Below are positions 52,480 to 61,245 of a stretch of DNA of 64,000 nucleotides, one piece after another (the first letter of the stretch is position 1; each line of letters opens with the position of its first letter). Source of the DNA: CAYMCO01 sp964388955 (GTDB lineage Bacteria; Chloroflexota; Anaerolineae; Anaerolineales; E44-bin32); the NCBI GenBank assembly GCA_964388955.1, contig CAYMCO010000015.1, forward strand, positions 44,853 through 108,852, in the 5' to 3' direction. The translations under genes were made by a program, and so were the position numbers. The notes below the pieces were generated by a model. The model saw only the letters and a program-made list of their open reading frames with translations. It had not been told where the DNA came from and ran no database searches.

Positions 52480-53384
52480 CGGCACGATTTCACAAGCAAG
52501 CGGTGCAACGCCCCTCAGTCGCTGGCCGGAGCTTGCTCCGCCTCTCGTCATGTAATGTCGGTCACCTCCTTCACTTGTTCGATCAGGCGCCCCGCAACAT
52601 CGACACTCTCATCGATGGAAAATGAGATTGCATGTGAGGGACAAACGGGGATGCACCGCCCACAGCCAACGCAGAGACCCAGGTCAATCTCCGCCAGCAC
52701 CTTGCCCAACCTGACGGCATCGCTGGGGCAGACTCCTGGATCCGCACAAACCCCACACTGATTGCATTCCGGACCTACCTTGACATCGACACCCTCCATA
52801 CGACTGACCTTCTTGCGAAACCCCTCGCCCCCCAGCTTCAACCCCAGGCGGATATCACAGCAGCAGTCACAGCAGAAGCAAATGGTAATGCCCCTGTTGC
52901 GTGCGGCTCCAAAGATCTCGACGTCGTCGTCCCAAATGATTGTCGGCACCAAGCCCATGCGTGCCGCGCGTTCCACATGCGCAATCGCCTCCTCAACTTC
53001 CAGGTATTCGATGAACCCCCGGCTCAAGTTCCCCGCGTTGCGGAAAGCGTTCCCCAGGAAGAGGCAGGCCAGATCGTGAGGGAAGACATGACAATCGAAG
53101 GAAGCGCGGCAAATGCACTTCGCTGCCCGGGCCCGGATGGCGGCCTTTTCGATCATCGGCCGGAGGACATCCAGAGGCAGGTGCACGCTTCGCGCCTGAG
53201 GCAGTTCTTCGTACACCGGAACGATCCAATTCCTCGTTGTGGGATCACCGATGAAATCATTCCGGAATAGGTATCTCCCGATGACCGGAACGCGAGTGAG
53301 GCGAAACCTGGTGGGGAGCCCTCTCATCCAGACCACCAACCGCTCCCAATATTCATCCCACTCGCCTTCGAATTCTCTCTGCAT
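52480..53384. repeat. Duplicated block, first copy (gene plus 3' flank)
   Basis: About 905 bases matching 58920-59823: the entire poly-Cys gene and about 65 bases of noncoding 3' flank beginning at GGCACGATTTCA. The flank is conserved even where it is outside the coding region, so the copy is a segmental duplication rather than convergent genes. Confidence 0.7.
52548..53384 (-). CDS. Poly-cysteine dicluster ferredoxin-like protein, paralogue B
   Basis: 278 residues from the ATG at 53384 (GGGTGGGAATC upstream), identical in length to A and C. Cysteines 90, 92, 98, 107 (KCICRASFDC...ACLFLG); CFCCDCCC at 169-176; ferredoxin sites 207, 210, 213, 219 and 238, 241, 244, 248. Close relative of paralogue C (58987-59823), with which it shares most of its sequence and noncoding 3' flank. 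Between VOC-type and other poly-Cys gene on the strand. Presumably [4Fe-4S] proteins passing electrons to a partner in the cluster. Confidence 0.86.
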   Translation of the reverse strand: MQREFEGEWDEYWERLVVWMRGLPTRFRLTRVPVIGRYLFRNDFIGDPTTRNWIVPVYEELPQARSVHLPLDVLRPMIEKAAIRARAAKCICRASFDCHVFPHDLACLFLGNAFRNAGNLSRGFIEYLEVEEAIAHVERAARMGLVPTIIWDDDVEIFGAARNRGITICFCCDCCCDIRLGLKLGGEGFRKKVSRMEGVDVKVGPECNQCGVCADPGVCPSDAVRLGKVLAEIDLGLCVGCGRCIPVCPSHAISFSIDESVDVAGRLIEQVKEVTDIT

Positions 53385-53988
53385 TGATTCCCACCCTTTT
53401 CGCACTACGATGGCCTGAACGGCAAAACCGTGGGCTCATGACCGATGCGGATCAAGGGCGCACCATGAGATTCCGCGTGCGGGCTCCATTTCGGAATGTG
53501 GTGCGATGTAGCAGTCGTCCATCGAAATCATCGCGACGGGCGTGGTAAGACGAATCGGTGTGACGCTCCCCCTCTGGCCCCGGCAGGAATCGGACCCGAG
53601 CTGCTCGGCCGGTCAGCGGTACTCAGCAATCATCCGGTGCAGGGCCCTGGGCGAGCGTCAACGCTTCGAGAGCCTCCCCGGACGCATGGTCGGCTGCCGG
53701 CAGGCGTGGTGCCTACCAAAGCAACCCTCGGCCCGTCCATGCGCGCCCTGGTGTGCCTCCGGCCGCCTCGGATTCTGCAGCGGCTGGAGCTACCGTCCCC
53801 CCGGTTGGCTGCAGCCACCAACGACAATTTCGGGCACAAGCGGCCGGGCCCAGACGGGGTCGCTTCCTCCGATTCCCCGACTCGCCCGCCCCTCTGCCTG
53901 CGAGCCCCTGACCGGGGCAGCGGCTGCGCGGGCAGTATTCATCCGGCCGGGGCGCGGCACCCGCGGGACTCCCGGCGTCTATAGACCT
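53385..53988. other. GC-rich intergenic region, no gene recognised
   Basis: 604 bases. Several overlapping frames with Pro/Arg/Ala-rich composition on both strands; none has a start signal or protein-like pattern. No promoter or terminator clear. Confidence 0.3.
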
Positions 53989-54858
53989 TCACAACAAGAG
54001 GCTCTCTCTCGGGATGGAAAGCATGAGCTCGATCTGCACGCCATTCGGATCATAGAACCAGGCCAAGCAATTCCCGTTGGTCTTCTCGGGTTTTCCGAAG
54101 AAATCTACCCCCTTGGAGGCCAAATCTTCGTATGCCTTCTCGACATCATCGACGACAAAACAGATATGATCCAGACCCGGGCCATGTTCCGCCAGGAATG
54201 TCTGCTCCCTATCCCAACGCGCTTTCGGGCCCATGACCTCCAGGGTGACTGCCTCGCGCTCCCTATGCGACAGGAAAACCGGATCCGCCACCAGAATATA
54301 GCCGTCGGATCTGCGGTCAAAGACGGTCTGCATATCGAATACTTCTCTATAGAAATCCTCGGATCGGTCCGGATCGTGACAAAGCAACGAAAAATGGTTC
54401 AGATAATAGTCCATACCACCGGCAGACGGGCTTCTGTTCAGTACCTTCGGCTCCAGCGTCTTGTCCGGATAAGCCACCAACTCGACCACAATGCCACCCG
54501 GATCGACGAAGTACATCTCTTCAGCGAGTAGCGACTCATGTGGCGGCATGAGAATATCCACGCCTCGCCGCCTCAGCCTCTCATACCACGCATCCATATC
54601 CTCGACGATGAAAGCCTGGTGATCCATCGAGGGCCCGTGTCTATTGTAGATATCCTCCATCCACGCGTGCATCGGCGGTCCGGATAGCTCGATGCTGAAT
54701 TGCGTCGAGGCCGGCCCGTCATGGAGGAAGGCAATGTCGAGCACGCCTTCTTGATAGAAACGGCCGGTCAGTTGCATGCCCAGCTTCTCTTCGTAGAAGG
54801 CGATGCTGGCCTCCACATCCGCGGTGAGAATATCCACATGATGCAATTCATGATTCAT
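53989..54858 (-). CDS. Two-domain VOC-superfamily protein (extradiol dioxygenase-like)
   Basis: 289 residues with two vicinal-oxygen-chelate modules. Module 1 starts MNHELHHVDILTADVEASIAFYEEKLGMQL and has MDHQAFIVEDMDAWYERL and the FVDPGGIVVELV ending; module 2 has YLNHFSLLCHDPDRSEDFYREVFDMQTVF, LDHICFVVDDVEKAYEDL and FYDPNGVQIELM. The His/His/Glu set (HF, DH, EL) fits a mononuclear metal site in module 2; module 1 is similar. Could be a ring-cleaving dioxygenase, a glyoxalase or fosfomycin-resistance type; substrate is not determined. Next upstream gene is an SDR. Confidence 0.88.
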   Translation of the reverse strand: MNHELHHVDILTADVEASIAFYEEKLGMQLTGRFYQEGVLDIAFLHDGPASTQFSIELSGPPMHAWMEDIYNRHGPSMDHQAFIVEDMDAWYERLRRRGVDILMPPHESLLAEEMYFVDPGGIVVELVAYPDKTLEPKVLNRSPSAGGMDYYLNHFSLLCHDPDRSEDFYREVFDMQTVFDRRSDGYILVADPVFLSHREREAVTLEVMGPKARWDREQTFLAEHGPGLDHICFVVDDVEKAYEDLASKGVDFFGKPEKTNGNCLAWFYDPNGVQIELMLSIPRESLLL

Positions 54859-54927
54859 GGCAGACTCCTTCGTCTCTTGAATTCAGCAAATCCGTCCATC
54901 CCCACTCACTGCCGATCACCGGCGCAT

Positions 54928-55716
54928 TCATATGTCATAGTCCAGTGCTCGCACCGATTCGGGCAGCGACTGGCCTCCATCCACGATCAGCGTCTGGCCC
55001 GTAATGAATCCCGCCTCATCCGAGGCCAGAAACAATGCGGCATGGGCGATATCTTCCGGTCTCCCCAACCTTCCCAGAGGGATGCACCCCTTTATCCGCC
55101 GGAGGGTCTCATCCCCCAAGTCCTGAATGAGCTCCTGCGTCCCGATGGTGCCCGGGAGGACGGCATTGATCGTCACCCCGTATCTCGCAAATTCGATCGC
55201 CGCCGTCCGCATCAGCCCCAGCATGCCTGCTTTCGAAGCGGCATAGTGGCCGTGCCTCGGCAGCCCCGTGACTGGCCCTGTGATCGACGAGGTGAGCACG
55301 ATCCTTCCGTATCCCTGATCTTTCATCTGGCCGATGCAGGCTTTCATCACCAGAAAGGCACCCTTCAAATTCACGCTGTGATCTTCATCCCACAATTCCT
55401 CTGACATATCTTCAAGAAGCGCAGGGTGAAACACCGCCGCGTTGCTGCACAGGACATCGATCCTCCCGAAATCCTCCACCGCTGTTCGCGCCATGGACTC
55501 CATATCCCCCTTCTTGCTCACATCTCCCCTGAAGAAGGAGGCTTCGCCACACGAGCGCCGTATCTCCTCGCACGTCTCTTGGCCGGTATTCGCATCAATG
55601 TCGACGATGAGCACGTTCGCCCCTTCCGCGGCGAATACCTGGGCCATGGATCTGCCAATTCCCCTTCCGGAGCCCGTGATGATCGCCGATCTGTCCTGCA
55701 GTCTCCCTGCCATCAC
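54928..55716 (-). CDS. Short-chain dehydrogenase/reductase
   Basis: 262 residues, classical SDR: TGSGRGIG at about 14-21, SNAA (91-94), Ser143/144, Tyr158 and Lys162 in GHYAASKAG. C terminus with ITGQTLIVDGGQSL as typical. NAD-binding acidic residue in VDID near 40. Cofactor probably NAD. In the catabolic cluster between the VOC and binding-protein genes. Confidence 0.92.
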   Translation of the reverse strand: MMAGRLQDRSAIITGSGRGIGRSMAQVFAAEGANVLIVDIDANTGQETCEEIRRSCGEASFFRGDVSKKGDMESMARTAVEDFGRIDVLCSNAAVFHPALLEDMSEELWDEDHSVNLKGAFLVMKACIGQMKDQGYGRIVLTSSITGPVTGLPRHGHYAASKAGMLGLMRTAAIEFARYGVTINAVLPGTIGTQELIQDLGDETLRRIKGCIPLGRLGRPEDIAHAALFLASDEAGFITGQTLIVDGGQSLPESVRALDYDI

Positions 55717-55873
55717 CTTTGCCCTCCAGCGGCATGCAGTCCCTCTTCCTGCGATGCGCCAACATCAAGCCGGCAGCCCGGTGGCAATCCCCATCCTCGA
55801 GGGGCGAACCACCACGCCGCGCCAACGATGATGCCAACACGCAACGCAAACTGTCCTGCAGTCGAGCTAGGAC

Positions 55874-55902
55874 CCGGGGGGTGGCTCTCCACCACCCCCC
55901 GG
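55874..55902 (-). terminator. Hairpin after the peptide-type binding-protein gene
   Basis: Perfect 11-base stem CCGGGGGGTGG (55874-55884) with CCACCCCCCGG (55892-55902) around a seven-base loop, ten bases past the stop at 55912 on the minus strand. There is no T-run, so termination would be by pausing or it stabilises the transcript end. Confidence 0.6.
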
Positions 55903-55911
55903 ATCGTTCTC

Positions 55912-57630
55912 CTATTCGACCGGTTCAGTATTGAGGGTGCCGTACCACCCGATCATCATCCCGAGCATGGGGCAGACATCATCTGGAACGGTGAATCGAG
56001 TGTTGTTGTAGGCACCAATGAACATCTCCCCGGCCAGATAGATCTTCGGCCGCTCGCTGCGCAAGATGGTATCCTGGGCGGAGACGATTTCTAGTCGGGC
56101 TTCGTCCCCCATGGTAGTGAGTTGTTGATGAGTGAGCTCGTCAATTTCCTCGTTGCACCACCCAGTCGCATTCAAGCCGCTTCCTGGTTCTGCGCTCCAG
56201 CAGGAATAAGCGAAGTCATAGTCAGCAGGATCGATTTCCTCACTCCAGACCCTGATCGCTGCGTCATAGTCCCGCTGATTGTAGATCAGATCCTCGAACG
56301 TGGCGCTCTCCTGCCCTTCGACGTCCATCACGATCCCTACCTGTGATAGCCACTCCGATACAAGGCGGCTGCTGACCTCCGCTTCCGGCCATTCCACAGG
56401 GAAGAACAAACGCAGTTCAAGGGGCTGTCCGTCAGGCGTTTCGCGAACGCCGTCGCCGTCAGTATCCAGATAACCAGCATCATCCAGGATCTGTTCGGCT
56501 TTCGCAGGATCAAACGGCGTGGAGGTGAACGATGGATCAATCCACTTTTCGACGTAGGGACCGCAATACCAGGCGTTGGGACACAAGGTCCCATGCCCCA
56601 AGAGGGCGACATCGATGATCTGCTGCCTATCGATCGCATAGTCGATGGCCTCTCTCACCGCCCGATCGGCTATTGCGGGATGCCGGCTTCCTCCGTCATA
56701 CATATTGAACAGCATCTCCAGCACTCGCCCCGGTGGCTTCTCCTCAACCGTAAAGTCCGAGTTGGAATCGAGCTGATCGTAGTAGACGGCCGGGATATAT
56801 CCGGGGATGACGTCAATGTCACCGGCGAGCAGCGCATTGATGGCCGCGTCCCAATTGGCGAAGATCTGGACTATCACACGATCGATCGCTGGCTTGCCAA
56901 GATAATAGTCCGGGTTGGCGTCAAAAATCAGGTAATCACCCTTAGCCCACTCGGTCAACACATAAGGCCCTGTGGACACCGGATGCGACATATCCACATC
57001 CCACAATGTTTCATCCGTGGTCTCCCCCCAGATTTGCGGCGCAAGCGGCCAGATCCATAGGGAATCGTATCCGCCGTATGTCGCAACCGGCTCGGAGGTT
57101 GTAAAGGAAAAAGTCAGCTCGTCAACCGCTTCCCAGGAAGTTGACATCCAGAGGGGCGGAAACCAGTACTGGATTTCCGTCGTCATCATCCAATTCCAGT
57201 ATTCCTCCATTGTGTATGCGTTGAAGGGGGTGCCATCCGAATAGGTGATTCCTGGCCGGAGATGTGTGGTCCACGTAAGGCCATCGTCAGAGGCTTCTAT
57301 CGATTCGGCGAGCCGCGGTGTCACCTCGCAATCGGGGCCGAAGCCCGTCATGCCTTCCCAGAACAGGTCGCCCAGGACCCATAGAGTAGCGCAGGCCATA
57401 GGATGGAAACAGTCGGGTTCGGATGTCATTCCGTAGCGTATGACAACAGGCTCAGGAACGGCTGTTGGCGCCTCGGGCACGGCCGTGGGCGGCGCAGTCG
57501 GTTCTGGCGTTGCGAGATCCTCGGGGGGGGTGGTGGGTACGGCAGTGCCCGCCGGCCCGCAGCCCGAGAGGACTACCAGCAGCGGAACCAAGACAAGCAC
57601 TGGCCAAGGGAACCTGGCTATTCCTTTCAT
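55912..57630 (-). CDS. Family 5 (peptide/nickel-type) ABC substrate-binding lipoprotein
   Basis: 572 residues. Lipoprotein signal ending VVLSGCG, a Pro/Thr/Ala-rich linker, then SBP_bac_5 hallmarks: RPGITYSDGTPFNAYTMEEYWNWM, TGPYVLTEWAKGDYLIFDANPDYYLG, RAVREAIDYAIDRQQIIDVALLGHGTL. Type binds peptides, quaternary amines, opines or similar. Orphan: the cognate permease and ATPase genes are absent from the window and no such genes flank it. Directly downstream on the strand is an SDR gene, suggesting its ligand is metabolised locally. Confidence 0.92.
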   Translation of the reverse strand: MKGIARFPWPVLVLVPLLVVLSGCGPAGTAVPTTPPEDLATPEPTAPPTAVPEAPTAVPEPVVIRYGMTSEPDCFHPMACATLWVLGDLFWEGMTGFGPDCEVTPRLAESIEASDDGLTWTTHLRPGITYSDGTPFNAYTMEEYWNWMMTTEIQYWFPPLWMSTSWEAVDELTFSFTTSEPVATYGGYDSLWIWPLAPQIWGETTDETLWDVDMSHPVSTGPYVLTEWAKGDYLIFDANPDYYLGKPAIDRVIVQIFANWDAAINALLAGDIDVIPGYIPAVYYDQLDSNSDFTVEEKPPGRVLEMLFNMYDGGSRHPAIADRAVREAIDYAIDRQQIIDVALLGHGTLCPNAWYCGPYVEKWIDPSFTSTPFDPAKAEQILDDAGYLDTDGDGVRETPDGQPLELRLFFPVEWPEAEVSSRLVSEWLSQVGIVMDVEGQESATFEDLIYNQRDYDAAIRVWSEEIDPADYDFAYSCWSAEPGSGLNATGWCNEEIDELTHQQLTTMGDEARLEIVSAQDTILRSERPKIYLAGEMFIGAYNNTRFTVPDDVCPMLGMMIGWYGTLNTEPVE

Positions 57631-58986
57631 CGTCTCTTCTCCTTCTCAGTGGCAAAGGCTTCCGAACCACATCTCGACCAAAGGATTTCCTTCCGCTGCG
57701 CTCCTATTCTTCCCTTATCGGCCCTGGGACTCGATCTTCCTTTGTGTGGGTTGGGGGATCCCTGCAGGCACTCCCCAACGTCAGAACACAAACACTTGCC
57801 AAAGCGCTGATTGATTCCGCGGTGTGCTGCGCATCAGCCGGATGGTGGGCGCGCCATACGCATGGGCCGAGGATCGAGGCCATGCAGAGGGCAAGTCGGA
57901 CATCATGACAACGCTCCCCCCGGATACAAACAGCGAGGGGATTCTCCCTCGATCTACCTCACGCAACGGTTGGGGCCGTCCATCGTCGTAGTATCCCATT
58001 GGGACGCGCTCTGTCTCCGTGGTTCGAGGCTTTCCTGCCTCCGGATCCGTGGTCTTGTGCGCTTTCGCTCCGGCAGAAATGCAAGCGATATCCAGAGGAA
58101 AGGTCAACAATTGCGCCAACCGGCGCAGATCCAGATGGGAGATCGCTCCGGCCGACTCGCTCTCCGGGTCAGCTGGCGCCGTGCTTTTTCTCGTGAAGCC
58201 GCACTCCCATCTATTCCATCCACATGGTCCAGAGGAAGAAACCTGCTACGTGTCTGGGTATCCCCTACGCACAGCCCCCCACAAAGCCGCTCGTGTTTCA
58301 CGTGCGGTGGCGCTGAGAGAAAGCTCCTATAAGGCCTGGGCGCGGTTCTTGGCCCGCACCTCCAGCTCTTTCACGGTCTTTTGGCAGCTACCGGCTCTAT
58401 CCGAGCTCCCGGCGCATTGAGCTTCGCCCCAATCACCTTTCCCCAACAACGATTCTGCCTATCGTGTCCCCTGCCTGGAGACGGGCTCTCCCGCCTTGAG
58501 GGTGCGACCGCCCTCATGCGTACGGGTTGGATTCGCTACCACGTCACCCATGAGAGTCCCGGAGCGCTCCTCTTGGAAGCTGAAATGGCGCTGCTGCCGA
58601 GCATCAACCGGCCTTAGAAGAACGGAAGAACCATGCGATTGTGAGAAGAGCCGCACGAATGCCACGGGATCCGTACGCGCATAATCATCAATCGGCAATG
58701 GCGTTTCTTGCATACAATTACCATTCTTTCGCTAGATTAGGAATATTATTGACGATCCGTCACCGAATGTCAAGTGGTCGAATTCGCTTGCTGCGCTCCG
58801 CCAGCAGCGCGGCTGTGAGCTGCATGCGCCCTGGCGCATATCGCCCGGCGAAAGGCGGGAAACCGCCGCACGCGAATGGTGACGCACACACACTCGAAGG
58901 CCGCCCACCCCACGGACTCGGCACGATTTCAGAATCAAGCGGCGGAACGCCCCCCCATCGCTGGCCGGCGCCTCCTTCGTCTCTCT
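57631..58986. other. Long leader/intergenic region before the peptide-type binding-protein gene
   Basis: 1356 bases. Only short frames of poor composition are seen; the longest minus-strand one begins at 58713 just after the promoter at 58745-58773. No protein family recognised. From that promoter to the ATG at 57630 is about 1.1 kb, so either the leader is untranslated and regulatory, or it is a decayed gene. TGTTTCACGTG at about 58286-58296 resembles half of a ParB site. Confidence 0.4.
58745..58773 (-). promoter_or_regulatory. Promoter with TGACG/CGTCA operator
   Basis: Minus strand TTGACA (58773-58768), 17 bases, AATAAT (58750-58745). The spacer holds an inverted repeat TGACG-ATC-CGTCA (58750-58762), which a regulator could occupy. 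It is in the region upstream of the binding-protein gene. Confidence 0.6.
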
Positions 58987-59823
58987 TCACGTAATGTCGG
59001 TCACCTCCTTCACCTGTTCGATCAGCCGGCTCACAATATCCACGTTTTCATCGACAAAGAATGAGATTGCATCTGCCGGGCACACGGGGATGCACCGCCC
59101 ACACCCAACGCAGAGACCCAGGTCAATCTCCGCCAGCTCCCTGCCCAACCGGATGGCTTTGCTGGGGCACACCCCTGGATCCGCACAAACGCCACAGAGA
59201 GTGCATTCCGGACCTACCTGAACGTCGACGCCATCCATACGACTGACCTTCTTGCGAAAATTCTCGCCCCCCAGCTTCAGCCCGAGGCGGACGTCACAGC
59301 AGCAGTCACAGCAGAAGCAGACAGCGATCCCGGTGTCCCTTGACGCTCCACACATCTCCGTATCGTTGTCCCATACTATGGTTGGCACCAGCCCTATCTC
59401 GACGGCGTGATGAGCATGGGCCAGCGCCTCCTCAACAGTTAGAAGCTCGATGAAGCCTTCTCCGATGTTCTCCGCATTCTTGAACGCGCTCCCCAGGAAG
59501 AGGCATGCTACATCTGCTGGATAGTCCTCGCATACGAAGGAGGACCGGCAGATGCATTTCGCTGCTCGCGCTCGTACCGCGGCCATCTCGATCATGGGCT
59601 GTAGAATATCAAAAGGAAGATGGACATTTCCCGGATGCGGAAGCTCTTCATGCACGGGGATCACCCAATTCCTCGCCGAGGGATCTCCCACGAAGGAATC
59701 CCGGAACAGCAGTCTACCGATCAGCGGCATGCGGGTCATCCGAAACATGGTCGGCAAACGCCGCATCCATGTGAGCATGCGATCCCATTGCTCTTCCCAG
59801 GTCCCTACGAATTCCTTTGGCAT
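58920..59823. repeat. Duplicated block, second copy
   Basis: About 904 bases matching 52480-53384, including the 3' flank (CGGCACGATTTCA then CAAGCGG and AACGCC patterns). Copies lie about 6.4 kb apart with the same orientation. Confidence 0.7.
58987..59823 (-). CDS. Poly-cysteine dicluster ferredoxin-like protein, paralogue C
   Basis: 278 residues. N-terminal motif MLTWMRRLPTMFRMTRMPLIGRLLFRDSFVGDPS parallels paralogue B. Cysteine sets: KCICRSSFVC...ACLFLG, CFCCDCCCDVR, CTLCGVCADPGVC and CVGCGRCIPVC, with positions equal to B. So three paralogues keep every cysteine, including the hyper-Cys motif. ATG at 59823; a GGGCAGC is just upstream. It follows the zinc dehydrogenase gene (stop 59906) by 83 bases. 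Confidence 0.86.
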   Translation of the reverse strand: MPKEFVGTWEEQWDRMLTWMRRLPTMFRMTRMPLIGRLLFRDSFVGDPSARNWVIPVHEELPHPGNVHLPFDILQPMIEMAAVRARAAKCICRSSFVCEDYPADVACLFLGSAFKNAENIGEGFIELLTVEEALAHAHHAVEIGLVPTIVWDNDTEMCGASRDTGIAVCFCCDCCCDVRLGLKLGGENFRKKVSRMDGVDVQVGPECTLCGVCADPGVCPSKAIRLGRELAEIDLGLCVGCGRCIPVCPADAISFFVDENVDIVSRLIEQVKEVTDIT

Positions 59824-59905
59824 GCTGCCCTTCCCTTAGGGCCCTCGACTCATCGTTGGATCGGAGTGAGGCCAAAAGATCGCGCCGCGCTCCATCGCGA
59901 GGGCG

Positions 59906-60907
59906 TCAATAGCCCACAACCATCTTCACCTGATCGACCGGATTGAGCAGCGCTTCGAAAGCGTCCGGGACCATTTCCAGCGGGATGATCTCCGTTAGGA
60001 ACTCTGCGCAATCCACTCTCTTCCTGCGGATGAGGTCCATCCCACCTGGATAATCAATGTGATTGACCGCCTTCATCTCGGCGCCCTTGATATAGACCTT
60101 CCAGCTATCCAGTGCAACGGCCTCATTGCTGATTCCCACCAGGGCGATCCGACCATCCCGCCGTACGACGTCAATCGCCAGCCGCAGGGCGGTAGCCGTG
60201 CCCCCGCACTCCATCACTACGTCCGGGCCGACGCCATCGAAGTAGTCCGCCAATCGCTCTCGGACGTCACTCTCGTCGGAATCTACAACCAAATCGGCGC
60301 CCATCCGATCCGCGACCTTTCTGCGGCCGCCAACGAGCTCGGCGACCCCCACGACCCTGGCTCCCGCAAGCTGACAGCACCTCAAGGTCCACAGCCCGAT
60401 TGGGCCAGCCCCAATCACCAGGACCGATTCGCCGATCTGGAGCCTCGAGGCGTGGAGTGCTCCCAGCGCCGTCGCCGCCTGATCCGCCATGCACGCCTCA
60501 ATGTCAGATACGCCAGGAGGGATGAGGCAAAGAGCGCCTTCGTGATAGGCGGCATACTCCCCGTACCCTCCCATATCCTTCACCGGATCATCCCGAAACA
60601 GGGTCGCAGTATCCCATCCATACTCCGGCTTCCAGGAAAAGCCGGGGAACTTGTCAGACCCCCCAGGCCAAACGCGATCGCCCACCGACCATCCTGCCAC
60701 CTCGGGACCCAGCTCAGCTACTTCGCCCACCCACTCATGGCCCATGATGCATCCCGGCGGGGTGAGCGGATGTTCGTATGAATGTAGATCGCTTCCACAG
60801 ATGCCGCAGTGCTTCATCTTGATCAGCACTTCCGTCGGCCCCGGGCGAGGCTCGGGGACCTCCTCTACGACGAGCTTCCGACGACCTCTCAACACCGCAG
60901 CTTTCAT
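59906..60907 (-). CDS. Zinc-dependent medium-chain dehydrogenase lacking the structural zinc lobe
   Basis: 333 residues. Catalytic zinc ligands: Cys37 (CGICGSD), His57 and Glu58 (MGHEWV). NAD motif GAGPIGLW at about 165-172. The structural-zinc loop of four cysteines, normally near residues 90-110, is absent: this part reads VWPGGSDKFPGFSWKPEYGWD with no cysteine. It resembles threonine/sorbitol dehydrogenases otherwise. RBS AAGGAGGTGATTTGAG directly before the ATG at 60907. In the catabolic cluster, between a VOC fragment and poly-Cys paralogue C. Confidence 0.88.
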   Translation of the reverse strand: MKAAVLRGRRKLVVEEVPEPRPGPTEVLIKMKHCGICGSDLHSYEHPLTPPGCIMGHEWVGEVAELGPEVAGWSVGDRVWPGGSDKFPGFSWKPEYGWDTATLFRDDPVKDMGGYGEYAAYHEGALCLIPPGVSDIEACMADQAATALGALHASRLQIGESVLVIGAGPIGLWTLRCCQLAGARVVGVAELVGGRRKVADRMGADLVVDSDESDVRERLADYFDGVGPDVVMECGGTATALRLAIDVVRRDGRIALVGISNEAVALDSWKVYIKGAEMKAVNHIDYPGGMDLIRRKRVDCAEFLTEIIPLEMVPDAFEALLNPVDQVKMVVGY

Positions 60908-60986
60908 CTCAAATCACCTCCTTGAGGTTGTAATATGGATCACTCTGGCCCAACGCCAGCGCCATCCTGCGCACATGCCGTCGGAA

Positions 60987-61112
60987 TCACCCGATCATCT
61001 GGCCATACGGATGACCCAATGGCCTTGGGATCAAGAGGTTATTCCGATAGAATTCAATGCCGGTGTCGATGTCATTTGTGAGAAGACTCACATGGTGGCC
61101 TTCCACGTTCAT
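60987..61112 (-). CDS. Truncated VOC-like small gene
   Basis: ATG at 61112 with GGAGGATCGAA immediately upstream, TGA at 60987-60989, 41 residues. It starts MNVEGHHVSLLTNDIDTGIEFYRNNLLIPRPLGH, the opening of a VOC module (as MNHELHHVDILTADVEASIAFYEEKLG in the gene at 53989-54858), and stops before the second strand. In-frame beyond the stop are a further 20 codons of plausible sequence (ALALGQSDPYYNLKEV) to the next stop. Either a decayed VOC gene or an in-frame nonsense mutation of a small one; non-functional as a full VOC fold. Confidence 0.5.
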   Translation of the reverse strand: MNVEGHHVSLLTNDIDTGIEFYRNNLLIPRPLGHPYGQMIG

Positions 61113-61245
61113 TTCGATCCTCCTCCAGTCCCTAGGCCTGTCCGCTCCCTATTCTTCTTGCATATTGCGACCCTGCGTCCCCCTGCATCCTGACCTTGCG
61201 GATCATGCCCATTGGCCGAATCGAGCATCACCTTCCACACGACAC

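Noticed and set aside
53496..54531. Plus-strand frames over the 53.4-54.0 kb gap and the VOC gene
   Set aside because: Pro/Arg-rich, no start signal; the part overlapping the VOC gene is clearly antisense to a well-supported family.
58286..58302. ParB (parS) half-site TGTTTCACGTG
   Set aside because: Only the left half fits the 16-base palindrome; the right half reads CGGTG where AAACA is expected. No parAB or origin genes nearby.
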